Shown: piece after piece, positions 1 to 8,912 of the stretch | How the letters are laid out: each line of letters begins with the position of its first letter | Position numbering within the stretch: position 1 is the first letter of the stretch | Source: Bacteroidota bacterium | GTDB taxonomy: Bacteria > Bacteroidota > Ignavibacteria > Kapaibacteriales > UBA961 | DNA length: 35,795 bases | NCBI GenBank assembly: GCA_018266765.1 | Contig: JAFDZU010000007.1 | Location: forward strand, 23,210-59,004 | Direction of reading: 5' to 3' | The notes under the pieces: model-generated | The model's input: the letters and a program-made list of their open reading frames with translations, nothing else | The model's database searches: none | Told to the model about the DNA's origin: nothing | Program-made: the position numbers and the translations under genes

Positions 1-1
1 T

Positions 2-43
2 CAACTGTCCGACGGTTCAACTCATCTGTCCGACGGTTCAACT
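2..43. repeat. Two tandem copies of a 21-bp repeat
   Basis: Positions 2-22 and 23-43 are direct tandem copies differing at a single base (caact versus catct at the left end). The shared core is CTGTCCGACGGTTCAACT. Because the copies touch the window edge, this may be the tail of a longer array. A related string, CTGTCCGGTCGGTTG, occurs at 11887-11901 beside the RHS remnant. Confidence 0.75.
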
Positions 44-80
44 TTTTAGATTTCAATTGTCCTTATTTTTCCAGTCAGAG

Positions 81-95
81 CAGTTGTTGCAACTG
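81..95. repeat. Short palindrome
   Basis: CAGTTG and CAACTG arms flank three central bases. It resembles the GTTGTWACAAC palindromes at 8618-8633 and 11896-11914 and may belong to the same small intergenic repeat family. Confidence 0.45.
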
Positions 96-184
96 AGTAA
101 ACATTTGCATATAAAACGATTTCCCGTCCGATAGGCAGTTATATTACCAACCTTCTTCATCTTTATATTTAGTAAACAATTGAA

Positions 185-202
185 GTCAGTTGAAGAACTG
201 AC
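185..202. repeat. Perfect short hairpin GTCAGTT/AACTGAC
   Basis: A 7-bp perfect stem encloses the tetraloop GAAG. The arms match the outer part of the CAGTTG/CAACTG palindrome family seen elsewhere in the window. There is no T-tract after the stem, so a terminator is unlikely. Confidence 0.5.
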
Positions 203-470
203 ATGACTTTAAAATATGTAAATATATTGTTTCTTCTAAACCGATAAACTGTTTACACTATCGAAAATTAAAAAACCAGTCTTAGATGAACGTCCTCATA
301 GCTCCGATGAATCCCCCCAACTTCTGACCGCATGGCTCTCGTCATTCAGAAGGAAAGTATTTGTTTAAGCTGTGGTATTTCAAATATTTTAAATAACCTT
401 TATAATAATTCACGTCAAGTACTTATATTGAACTATAATTGATGTTAAAATTAATTTTCGAGAGTGTTTT

Positions 471-3400
471 ATGAAACTTCGTTACGTTTTTATAGCGGCT
501 ATCGCTACAATTGTAGTATGTTCTGCACTACTATTACAGCTTTCCCCTCATTCATATCCTGATTCTGACGGTTATGCAGACGAAACCCGTGCCCGCACTG
601 AATGGGAATTACTGCGCCTTCGTGACCCTGCAACCGGTAAAATTCCTGATAATATTCGACAAAATGAATTGGCATTTGCTTCGACGCTTCCCCGTAAAGA
701 TGGAGATTCAAAATCTGCATCTACACTCTCATCATCGTGGACTCAGCGAGGGCCTTGGAATGTAGGAGGTCGCACTCGTGCTGTTGCAATGGATATTGAC
801 AATGAAAATATAATACTCGCAGGCGGTGTTTCGGGTGGAATATGGCGTTCGGAAGATGCCGGAGCACATTGGACACCGACGTTTACTCCTGCCCAACTTA
901 AATCAGTAACATCAATTACCCAAGACACCCGCACCGGCAAAAGAAATATATGGTACTGCGGAACAGGTGAAATATGGGGAAATTCTTCGAGATTAAACGG
1001 TGACGGTATTTTAAAATCAATTGATGGTGGTAAATCTTGGCAATCGCTCAAATCAACAACTACTAATACACCTGATGCTTGGGACGGTGCATTTGAATTT
1101 GTATGGAAAGTGATAACCAATCCTCATAATGTACAAGAAGATGAAGTATATGTCGCAACGACGTTAGGAGGAATTTGGCGTTCTGTCGATGGAGGAAACT
1201 CGTGGAAAGCCGTTTTGGGAAATTTGGGTAATAATTATTCGCTTTTCACAGATATTTCAATTACTTCATCGGGTGTAAGATATGCGGCAATGAGTAGTGC
1301 CGGAGGAGGAGGTCAATTGTCATTAGTTAAAGGTATGTATAGGTCGTTAGATGGAGTTAATTGGACAAATATTACACCGAAAGATTTTCCTGATACTTGC
1401 AATCGTATTTCAATTGGAATTGCACCATCGGATGAGAATCAAGTATATTTTCTGGCGAATACTCCAAGTGCGGGATTACGCGGATTAGGGTTTGAACAGC
1501 GAACTGATTGGAATTCACTGTGGAAATACACGTATATCGCTCTTGACGGGACTGGCGTTGGTGGAAAATGGGAGAATCGTTCACAGAATTTGCCCGCTTT
1601 TGGTGGGGAATTTGGAGATTTTTTCTCTCAAGGTTCGTATGATTTATTTGTTCGTGTCAAACCCAACAACCCAAATGAAGTATTCATCGGCGGAACAAAT
1701 CTCTACCATTCAACCGACGGCTTTGCTTCGACAGCAACAACGACATGGATAGGCGGATATAAGCCCGGCACAACGCGCCCGGATTATGAATTATATACCA
1801 ATCAACACCCTGACCAGCACGAATTAGTCTTTTCGCGTTCCAACCCAAATGTTATGATTTCCGGAAATGATGGTGGTCTGTGGCGATGCAATGACAATAC
1901 TGTATCTGCACCTGTTTGGTCTTCACTCAATAACGGATATTTAACAACACAGTTTTATACGGTTGCGCTCGATCATTCAGTAAAATCTAACGAAGTTATT
2001 ATCGGTGGTTTGCAGGACAACGGAACGTTCTTTGTGAATTCTACCCAACCAACAGCAGAATGGGTACAGCCGGGACTTGGCGACGGTTCGTATTGTGCAA
2101 TTGCCTCAGGTGGAAATTATTATATGTCGCGCCAATTAGGGAAAATCGGACGATTTATATTGGACAGTACAGGAAAGATTCTTCAGAAAGGTAGAATTGA
2201 CCCAGCCGGCGGAAAAGGATATTTATTTATCGATCCTTTTTTATTAGACCCCAATAATGATAAAGTAATGTATTTAGCAGCAGGTTCATCAATTTGGCGT
2301 AATAAAGACCTTACACAAATTCCACTTGGTCGGTGGGATTCTGCCACAGTAAATTGGGATGAATTGTCCTCGACATTTTTACCATCTGATAGTGTTTCAG
2401 CTCTTGGAATAGCAAAAACGCCTGATTCACGGCTTTATTACGGAACAATTCACGGCAAAGTATTTCGATTGGATAATGCTTCTAATACTTCATCTATTCC
2501 AAAAGAAATAACAGGATCATCATTCCCGAAAGGCGGTTATGTGAGCTGTGTAACTGTAGATGCTTCTGATGGAAATCACGCTGTTGTTGCTTTCTCAAAT
2601 TATAAGGTTGTAAGTTTATTTGCAACCAAAGACGGCGGAGAAACATGGGAAGAAGTAGCGGGAAATTTGGAACAATTCCCCAATGGAAGTGGAAGCGGGC
2701 CATCGTGTCGCTGGGTAAAAATCCTCTCGGTCGGAGGGAAGAACATTTATTATGTAGGAACAAGTACGGGGTTGTATTCAACTGCTTTTTTGAATGGAGA
2801 AAATACTATTTGGGAACAAGAAGGCGCAGAAATAATTGGGAATGTTGTAGTTGATATGATTGACGCGCGTGATTCGGACGGAAGAATCGTAGCCGCAACT
2901 CATGGAAATGGAGTGTTTAGTGCATCTGTTACCCAATCACCGCTTCCGCCTACGACTCCAAGTTTAGTATCACCTTTGAATGATACAACGGGAGTATTGC
3001 TAACTCAATCACTAACGTGGAATTCATCTGCAGGTGCAGTAGGGTATCAGATACAACTATCAGAAACAGCAGATTTTTCAACAGTATTTGCAGAACAGAA
3101 TGGACTCAAAACAACATATTACAATGTAAGTAATTTAACACAAGGTCTAAAAGTCTATTATTGGCGTGTGAGGGCATTCAGTTCGGGTGGAGCAAGTGCA
3201 TATTCGGAAGTTTGGAAATTTACTACAGCAATCGCCCCTCCTGTATTGGCTTCTCCTTCGTCAGGAACAGTAGGATTAGGATTGCCTGTAACCATTCGTT
3301 GGAATGAGTCAATCGGTGCAACTACGTATCATATTCAGGTTTCGCCAAGTTTAGGATTCTCTTCTCTTGTATTTGAGCAAAGTATTAAGGGAACATCAAT

Positions 3401-3797
3401 TGAGATACCGGGGCTTGAATTGCAGAAACGATATTATTGGCGTGTGAGTGCCGGAGATGATACCCACGAAGGCACGTTCTCATCCAAATGGAATTTTACG
3501 ACGGGAGCAAATGGAGTAGAGGATGAAACGAGTGATATTTTAGGACTGAGTGTTTTTCCGAATCCTCTCTCAGCTGGTAAAGGAACAATACATTACTCGT
3601 TAAAGTATTCAGGATACGTACAAATAAGACTTTTTAATCTATTAGGAAATTCAGTAAAATCAGTGTTTGAAGGTAAGCAAGAAATAGGGAATTACACACA
3701 GAACATAAATGCAGAGAATTTACCCACCGGTAGATATTTTCTTGTTCTATATTTAGGAACAAAACGTCAAAGTATTCCGATTGATATATTTCATTAA
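471..3797 (+). CDS. Secreted BNR/VPS10-like protein with FnIII domains and T9SS sorting signal
   Basis: A 1108-residue exported protein. Residues 1-23 form a signal peptide (charged MKLR start, then a hydrophobic core). Residues of about 90-800 carry repeated sialidase/sortilin-type (BNR) motifs such as GIWRSEDAGAHW, GIWRSVDGGNSW and LFATKDGGETW. This pattern is typical of glycosidase-like beta-propellers. Two fibronectin-III-like domains follow, at about 825-917 and 918-1010, each containing a YYWRV motif. The C-terminus (about 1026-1108) opens with VFPNPL and ends in a beta-rich T9SS type A sorting domain. No catalytic residues can be assigned, so binding or adhesion is as likely as hydrolysis. 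GAGAG lies before the ATG as a plausible ribosome binding site. It converges on the next gene across a strong terminator. Confidence 0.85.
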   Translation: MKLRYVFIAAIATIVVCSALLLQLSPHSYPDSDGYADETRARTEWELLRLRDPATGKIPDNIRQNELAFASTLPRKDGDSKSASTLSSSWTQRGPWNVGGRTRAVAMDIDNENIILAGGVSGGIWRSEDAGAHWTPTFTPAQLKSVTSITQDTRTGKRNIWYCGTGEIWGNSSRLNGDGILKSIDGGKSWQSLKSTTTNTPDAWDGAFEFVWKVITNPHNVQEDEVYVATTLGGIWRSVDGGNSWKAVLGNLGNNYSLFTDISITSSGVRYAAMSSAGGGGQLSLVKGMYRSLDGVNWTNITPKDFPDTCNRISIGIAPSDENQVYFLANTPSAGLRGLGFEQRTDWNSLWKYTYIALDGTGVGGKWENRSQNLPAFGGEFGDFFSQGSYDLFVRVKPNNPNEVFIGGTNLYHSTDGFASTATTTWIGGYKPGTTRPDYELYTNQHPDQHELVFSRSNPNVMISGNDGGLWRCNDNTVSAPVWSSLNNGYLTTQFYTVALDHSVKSNEVIIGGLQDNGTFFVNSTQPTAEWVQPGLGDGSYCAIASGGNYYMSRQLGKIGRFILDSTGKILQKGRIDPAGGKGYLFIDPFLLDPNNDKVMYLAAGSSIWRNKDLTQIPLGRWDSATVNWDELSSTFLPSDSVSALGIAKTPDSRLYYGTIHGKVFRLDNASNTSSIPKEITGSSFPKGGYVSCVTVDASDGNHAVVAFSNYKVVSLFATKDGGETWEEVAGNLEQFPNGSGSGPSCRWVKILSVGGKNIYYVGTSTGLYSTAFLNGENTIWEQEGAEIIGNVVVDMIDARDSDGRIVAATHGNGVFSASVTQSPLPPTTPSLVSPLNDTTGVLLTQSLTWNSSAGAVGYQIQLSETADFSTVFAEQNGLKTTYYNVSNLTQGLKVYYWRVRAFSSGGASAYSEVWKFTTAIAPPVLASPSSGTVGLGLPVTIRWNESIGATTYHIQVSPSLGFSSLVFEQSIKGTSIEIPGLELQKRYYWRVSAGDDTHEGTFSSKWNFTTGANGVEDETSDILGLSVFPNPLSAGKGTIHYSLKYSGYVQIRLFNLLGNSVKSVFEGKQEIGNYTQNINAENLPTGRYFLVLYLGTKRQSIPIDIFH

Positions 3798-3827
3798 AGA
3801 TCAAACCTTCAATTGATTAATAAAATA

Positions 3828-3863
3828 AAGAAGCCGGACGAAATCAAATTCGTCCGGCTTCTT
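3828..3863. terminator. Bidirectional intrinsic terminator
   Basis: A perfect 15-bp stem (AAGAAGCCGGACGAA at 3828-3842, its complement at 3849-3863) encloses a 6-base loop. It sits between two convergent genes, with A/T runs at both ends of the stem, so it can stop transcription from both sides. Confidence 0.9.
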
Positions 3864-3902
3864 ATGTATTAAGTGGAGAGGAGAGTTCCTCCCACAATTA
3901 GA

Positions 3903-6497
3903 TTAACGATTAATAACAAGAGGAAGTTGAACAGTTTCAACTGCTGTATGAGCAATGATATGATAACTTCCGGTTGCTAATGCTGATGCATTTACGTTTG
4001 CTGTATAATTACCCGGAGCAAGAGAAATGTTATCAACTAAGGTTGCAACTCTTGCACCGCGAATATCTACTACATACATTTCAACAACTTGCGGTGAAGT
4101 TCCACCGATTGTGTAGTTGATAGTAGATTTAGTATTTGCCGGATTTGGACCAGCGGTCATGCCGATAACAGTTTTAGCTTGATCAGCCGGAATGAATACA
4201 GATTTTGGAGCATCTTTTCCTTTACCGGTTAAATCTGAAGTTATACTATTATTTTTAGGATCATTAGATGTAACTCTAAGAACACCGGTCAATGCATCAC
4301 CTAAAGATGTAGGTGTGTACGTAATAGTAACAGTCACTTTTGCACCCGGTTTAATAGTCATCGGTAAGGAAACACCTTTGAGTTTAAAATCTTTATTAAT
4401 AAGGATTTCGATATTAGTAATTACTAAATCTGCATCTCCGGTATTTTCAATATCAACTGTCATATCTTTTGATTTGTTAATTTCAACTTCACCAAAATCT
4501 ACATCGTTAATATTCGCAATAACAGGTACTTTTGGCTTTACAAGTAATCCTTCAGCTAGCCAATTCATAGTTTTATCCATAATTTGACTGTTGATTGCAG
4601 GATTACCGGAAGCTGCCATGTCGAAAGTAAGGAATACAACACGAGCTTTATTTGTGGCTTCGTAGCGTACACCAAGAATATCTGCAGGTTTGCCACTCAT
4701 TTCAAAGATTGGAACTGATTTGCTACCCGGACTTAGCTTTATACTGTTTGTCCAGAAAGTATATCCAAGACTTGGAGTACCGTTGATTGTAGCAGTTAAA
4801 CCTTTGCATATTTCATTAGCAATTCCTGTAACTGTAAATTGAGCAGGAGTATAAGAATTTCCGGAAACTGTGTAGTGTTGGTTTGCTTTTGCTAATTCCA
4901 CACCAATTGTAGAATAAAATGCTGTAGCATCTTGATTAATTGCCCCTGCTACTTTGTTTAATGCCAAACCGTTAGGAACAGATACTAAAACGCGTTTGCC
5001 ACCATCCATAATGGTTTTAATATATTTTGCCATGTTTGGATAATCAGGGTTAACAGTCGGGTCAGCCGCAAGTGGAGTACCATTTAACAAATCCAAAGTT
5101 CCGTTATAAATAAGTCCACCTGAAAAGCTCATCGCTACCACATGGAATTGGTCAGCAAATGCTTCGAGTAGTTTTTGGTCGGTCGCCCAAGTGAATGCTT
5201 TAGCTTGGTCACCAATAATGTCTAATCCAAGAACTGCATCATTAAATGCAGAAGATAATGGATTGAACTGACCAATAACAGCATATCTGATATTCTCACT
5301 CATTGCATAAACAGTTGCATTACCTGCTACCGGAATTGCATCTTGAACTTTTGGAGTTGCTGTTACTAAAACTTTCGCCAAATCAAGTCTTTCGTCTGTT
5401 TCAATAGTTACAGTAGCTTCAACAGTTCCACCATTTGCAGAAATAGTTGCTGTAGTTGGTTCTACTTTTGTACCCCATCCACCCGGCAAAGTACTATTTG
5501 AAATATCAACAGCAATATCAACATCAACATCAACATCATTGTTATTTGTAAATACTACTTTTTTCGTAATTTTTGAAGTAGCTGCTGCACGAAGATACGG
5601 ATCAACTACACTACCAACAACACCAATAGAAGGAAGTTTTGTTTCAAACAAACCTTGCTCAACCGCGTTCAAAACTTCTCGTTTGTTGGCATCAGTTGCA
5701 TCATACATTTGTACAATGCCAACTACACTAACTCTATTTGTATTCCAAGTTGCCGGTAACTGGTATGTGTATGTTTTCTTGTATGTTCCACCACTTGTAA
5801 CCGATGAAGGAATGACGCCGTTCGTTCCCCAAGCTCCACCAAGCATCGCGCGAAGTACATGGCGATGATAGAAGTTTGTTATAGTTGGAGGAAAGTTGTA
5901 CCAAGGACTGTTTGGGTCAGGAGATGAGCCGGTTTTAGACATATAATTATGCTGGTCATAGCCGGTTCCGCTTCCTTTTACACTGTCTTCAACTAAATAA
6001 ACATTAAAACGGATATCTCCTGAAACTGATGCTACAAATGCCGCTTTTACATCCACCGTTAATGTACGGTTTGCTGAACTATACACAAGATTTTCGATAG
6101 TAACATCTGCTTTTGCAGGTGTTACCATTTGAGTTTGAATCGGACCTACAATTGCTCCGTCACTTATACCAATTTTGGTTCCTGAAACAGAAAATCTTTT
6201 TCTGTCAACTGTCATATTAGGATAACCATTAATAAATGCCCCGGAATATTGTGGCTCTTCAGGAACTGACATTGCATCTCCATTATGAACTGCAACTCCA
6301 ATAACCTTTCCGGGATATTTCTCAATTGTATTTATAAGAGTTGTAGCACCGCGCGGACAGAATCCACACCATGCTCCGGTTCCCTCTTCTACAAGAACTC
6401 TTTTGACGGGAGTTTGGGCGTTTAAGCCACTTCCCATCATGGTCACTGCCGCTATAAGTGCTAAGCACCGAACAGCATAAGACGTAATCTTTTTCAT
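3903..6497 (-). CDS. Omp28-like secreted protein with CxxC thioredoxin-like domain and T9SS sorting signal
   Basis: An 864-residue exported protein. The start is placed at the ATG whose codon ends at 6497. An in-frame ATG 12 bases upstream overlaps the GGAG ribosome binding site and is rejected. Residues 1-28 form a signal peptide. A thioredoxin-like region of the Omp28 family follows, with the motif EEGTGAWCGFCP (C44 and C47), and covers roughly residues 30-250. The middle (about 400-650) resembles a ThuA/GATase-like Rossmann domain, but I see no catalytic triad. About 660-770 is an ASPM/choice-of-anchor-D-like beta domain (DFGEVEINKS, YTPTSLGD). The last 80 residues, from GPNPANTKSTINY, are a T9SS sorting domain. 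It probably acts at the cell surface. A disulfide role is suggested only by CxxC. Confidence 0.83.
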   Translation of the reverse strand: MKKITSYAVRCLALIAAVTMMGSGLNAQTPVKRVLVEEGTGAWCGFCPRGATTLINTIEKYPGKVIGVAVHNGDAMSVPEEPQYSGAFINGYPNMTVDRKRFSVSGTKIGISDGAIVGPIQTQMVTPAKADVTIENLVYSSANRTLTVDVKAAFVASVSGDIRFNVYLVEDSVKGSGTGYDQHNYMSKTGSSPDPNSPWYNFPPTITNFYHRHVLRAMLGGAWGTNGVIPSSVTSGGTYKKTYTYQLPATWNTNRVSVVGIVQMYDATDANKREVLNAVEQGLFETKLPSIGVVGSVVDPYLRAAATSKITKKVVFTNNNDVDVDVDIAVDISNSTLPGGWGTKVEPTTATISANGGTVEATVTIETDERLDLAKVLVTATPKVQDAIPVAGNATVYAMSENIRYAVIGQFNPLSSAFNDAVLGLDIIGDQAKAFTWATDQKLLEAFADQFHVVAMSFSGGLIYNGTLDLLNGTPLAADPTVNPDYPNMAKYIKTIMDGGKRVLVSVPNGLALNKVAGAINQDATAFYSTIGVELAKANQHYTVSGNSYTPAQFTVTGIANEICKGLTATINGTPSLGYTFWTNSIKLSPGSKSVPIFEMSGKPADILGVRYEATNKARVVFLTFDMAASGNPAINSQIMDKTMNWLAEGLLVKPKVPVIANINDVDFGEVEINKSKDMTVDIENTGDADLVITNIEILINKDFKLKGVSLPMTIKPGAKVTVTITYTPTSLGDALTGVLRVTSNDPKNNSITSDLTGKGKDAPKSVFIPADQAKTVIGMTAGPNPANTKSTINYTIGGTSPQVVEMYVVDIRGARVATLVDNISLAPGNYTANVNASALATGSYHIIAHTAVETVQLPLVINR

Positions 6498-7197
6498 AAA
6501 AATCTCCAATAAACTAAATAAAAAATAAAAACTATAAAAACTGAAAATTATTTAAAAATTGTGTAAAGATTAAAAATTTAAAACACTTTGTTACTACACT
6601 AACTACCTAAAGATAGTGATTTGGATACATAAATCTAAGTCGTTATGTAATAAAGTAATGCAATATTGCAAGTAAATTTTGAGAAATACAAACTTTTTTT
6701 GCAAAAATTGTTAATTTTTAACTTTTTTTAGATATACTCTCGCGTGCGATATAATGCAATACAAGTAGATTTGTTACAGAACTTCACTTTTATTTTCAAT
6801 ATTTCAATTCAAATATAGTATTTCTATAGTATTACCGTATCAAAATTACAGCTCATTGCATCTTTATATAAATTATTTGGAAATAAAAGTTTGGCATGTC
6901 ATCAAATTTTACAAAATTTATGAAATTTGTATATTCCGATGTTGTGGTAATTTAAGTTTTAAAACAAATTAACTACACTTTATCTTTCTTGTTATTTGTT
7001 TTCAATTCTTTCGTGCAAAGAATTATATAGTCTTAATTTAGATAACTATTAGGAATGATTTCTCAGTACAAGGGCTATTTCAATCCATTTTTGTAAGTCA
7101 ACTATTCGAATGCATCTTTTATTAATTAAATATACATAGTTTTGTAAAAACAATAAATTTTTAACTTTACTCAAACTAATATAATATATAACTATTT
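6498..7197. other. 700-bp A+T-rich divergent intergenic region
   Basis: It lies between two divergently transcribed genes and should contain both promoters. No coding sequence, tRNA or strong hairpin was found. The only motif worth marking is TAGTTTTG at 7137-7144. The length is unusual for this otherwise compact region. Confidence 0.6.
7137..7144 (+). promoter_or_regulatory. Candidate -7 element TAGTTTTG
   Basis: It matches the Bacteroidota -7 consensus TAnnTTTG and lies 53 bases upstream of the start at 7198. No TTG element is visible at the expected distance upstream, so support is weak. Confidence 0.28.
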
Positions 7198-8529
7198 ATG
7201 AAAAACATATTCTACATTTCTATTCTTCTTATCTCCTTTTCAATCGGCACATCCTTTTCCCAAAACTTCAATAAATCCAAGCTCGATAAATTGTTCGATG
7301 TTCTTGCAGAAAAAAACAAAGCAATGGGAAGTATTGCAATTTCAAAAAATGGGAAACTGCTCTACAGCCGAGCTATCGGTTATTCATCTATTTCGGGTAA
7401 TGAAAAGATACCTTCTACCGCCACTACAAAGTACAGAATCGGTTCGATAACTAAAATGTTTACTTCGACAATGATATTCCAATTGATAGAAGAGCGAAAA
7501 ATCAAACTTACCTCTACAATAGATGCTTATTTCCCGAAACTCCCGAATGCTCGAAAAATTACTATCGGCAATCTATTGAATCATCGAAGCGGACTGCATA
7601 ATTTTACCGATGACCCTGACTACAAATCATGGATGACTCAGCCCAAAACTCACGATGAAATGCTCGCAATTATTTCTAAAAACCCTGTTGATTTTCAGCC
7701 GAATGAAAAAGCATCATACAGTAATTCTAATTATATAGTTTTAGGATATATCATCGAGAAAATCACCAAACAATCCTATTCTGAAGCACTTAACCAGCGC
7801 ATTATCTCCAAAGTAGGACTTACGAATACCGAAGTTGGCGGTAAAACCACTTTAAGTAAAAATGAAAGTTTCTCGTATCAATTCTCTGATACTTGGAAAC
7901 AAGAACCCGAAACAGATATGAGTATCCCCGGAGGTGCTGGAGCAATTATTTCCACTCCAACGGATTTAACCAAATTTATAGAAGCATTATTTGCACATAA
8001 GCTAATATCTGAGAAGAGTTTGGCACAGATGAAAACATTAAAAGACGGCTATGGAATGGGAATGTTCAGTTTCCCTTTTTATGCCAAACAAGCACTTGGT
8101 CATAATGGTGGAATAGATGGTTTTACCTCTATTGTAGGATATTTCCCCGAAGATAATGTGGCAATATCTTATATTTCAAACGGACAAGTATATCCGATGA
8201 ATGATATAATCATTGGCGCATTAAGTATCTATTTTGGCGAGGTGTATGATATTCCTGAATTTATGACATTTGCATTAAAAAGTGAAGATTTAGATAAATA
8301 TCTTGGAGTCTATTCCAGCACCGAACTTCCTTTGAAAATGACTATTTCAAAAGAAAATAACTTGTTAATTGCCCAAGCTACCGGACAATCATCGTTTCCA
8401 CTCGAAGCAACAGCAAAAGATACATTTCAATTTCGGCAAGCAGGAGTAGTTATAGAATTTACCACTGAAAAAAATGAATTCATTCTCAAACAAGGCGGTG
8501 GAAGTTATGTGTTTACTAAGGATAAATGA
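7198..8529 (+). CDS. Serine hydrolase, class C beta-lactamase/peptidase S12 family
   Basis: A 443-residue exported protein with a signal peptide (about 1-21, cleavage near SFSQN). The serine-beta-lactamase fold is shown by three motifs in the expected order: SxxK as SITK (S83, K86), YxN as YSN (Y174-N176), and HxG as HNGG (H302). A smaller C-terminal beta domain (about 350-443, LGVYSSTELPLKMTI) resembles the lipocalin-like tail of many S12 peptidases and esterases. The family includes D-aminopeptidases, DD-carboxypeptidases and esterases. The substrate cannot be told from sequence, and resistance activity should not be assumed. It is transcribed alone, with A+T-rich DNA on both sides. Confidence 0.9.
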   Translation: MKNIFYISILLISFSIGTSFSQNFNKSKLDKLFDVLAEKNKAMGSIAISKNGKLLYSRAIGYSSISGNEKIPSTATTKYRIGSITKMFTSTMIFQLIEERKIKLTSTIDAYFPKLPNARKITIGNLLNHRSGLHNFTDDPDYKSWMTQPKTHDEMLAIISKNPVDFQPNEKASYSNSNYIVLGYIIEKITKQSYSEALNQRIISKVGLTNTEVGGKTTLSKNESFSYQFSDTWKQEPETDMSIPGGAGAIISTPTDLTKFIEALFAHKLISEKSLAQMKTLKDGYGMGMFSFPFYAKQALGHNGGIDGFTSIVGYFPEDNVAISYISNGQVYPMNDIIIGALSIYFGEVYDIPEFMTFALKSEDLDKYLGVYSSTELPLKMTISKENNLLIAQATGQSSFPLEATAKDTFQFRQAGVVIEFTTEKNEFILKQGGGSYVFTKDK

Positions 8530-8567
8530 ATCGAATGTAAAGTTTTGAAGGAAATTTAAGTCAAGTA

Positions 8568-8633
8568 GGTTGTTACAGCCGACTTCCCCTATAAACCCTT
8601 ATTTAGCAATTTGTTAAGGTCAGTTGTAACAAC
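8568..8633. repeat. Inverted repeat pair of the GTTGTWACAAC family
   Basis: GGTTGTTACAGCCGAC at 8568-8583 is an imperfect inverted copy of GGTCAGTTGTAACAAC at 8618-8633. The second is identical, on the opposite strand, to 11898-11913 beside the RHS remnant. A 34-base spacer separates the arms. Confidence 0.55.
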
Positions 8634-8698
8634 TCGTATATTGCATATTATTAAAATAAGCCTAAATTTGACAGCCGAATTATCTTTGAAATGAAGGC

Positions 8699-8820
8699 GG
8701 GAACGATAAAGACCAATTAACAACGAGTTCAAAAAGAACGCCAGTCATGATGGTCCCGTTCCCTGACTTCTGCAACCTTGAACAGTTCTTTAGGGCGACT
8801 ATCGAATAGATTTCGACCCT
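8699..8820. other. Possible structured RNA or degenerate element
   Basis: GGGAACG (8699-8705) can pair with CGTTCCC (8757-8763), and GACCA (8711-8715) with TGGTC (8751-8755), as one two-part helix. A second hairpin at 8792-8820 pairs AGGG-CGA-CTAT with ATAG-TCG-CCCT, with one bulged A. The segment has more G and C than its surroundings. There is no match to an RNA family I know, and no promoter or T-tract fixes a transcript. It may be a decayed mobile element instead. Confidence 0.3.
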
Positions 8821-8849
8821 GACCGGACTTAAAAAAAATTAAGAAATGA

Positions 8850-8885
8850 AAAAAAAAGTACCATTTATTATCAAATAATGGTACT
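8850..8885 (-). terminator. Intrinsic terminator for the LRR gene
   Basis: The arms AGTACCATT (8857-8865) and AATGGTACT (8877-8885) form a 9-bp stem. Read on the minus strand it is followed by a run of seven T (8850-8856). It lies just beyond the stop of the minus-strand gene at 8913. Some T also follows on the plus strand, so it may act in both directions. Confidence 0.75.
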
Positions 8886-8912
8886 CTTTTATAAAATAAA
8901 TAATTAAATCAA

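Larger units (their letters stand above)
1..470. other. Non-coding region with repeats
   Basis: No convincing gene is present. The stretch holds a 21-bp tandem duplication at its left edge, two short palindromes (81-95 and 185-202) and a hairpin with 7-bp arms CTTCTGA/TCAGAAG at 321-327 and 346-352. The last 50 bases before the gene at 471 are A+T rich and should carry its promoter. A near match to the TAnnTTTG motif occurs shortly before the start, but it ends in C rather than G. The region may be the edge of a degraded mobile or repeat element that begins before the window. Confidence 0.6.
8530..8912. other. Intergenic region with palindromes and candidate structured RNA
   Basis: It lies between two convergent genes. 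It contains a pair of inverted repeats (8568-8583 and 8618-8633), a G+C-richer segment with nested complementarity at 8699-8820, and a hairpin terminator at 8850-8885. No reading frame here is convincing. Confidence 0.6.

Noticed and set aside
284-323. Apparent similarity of 284-323 to 8736-8773
   Set aside because: Both start GAAC and end ACTTCTG, but the middle aligns only with gaps. It is too weak to call a shared repeat.
4192-4587. 131-codon plus-strand frame antisense to the Omp28-like gene
   Set aside because: The opposite strand has strong domain evidence. The frame is repetitive in hydrophobic residues and lacks any family motif.
8729-8847. Minus-strand frame ending in HHDWRSF
   Set aside because: No start, no ribosome site, no known motif, and it overlaps the candidate RNA helices.
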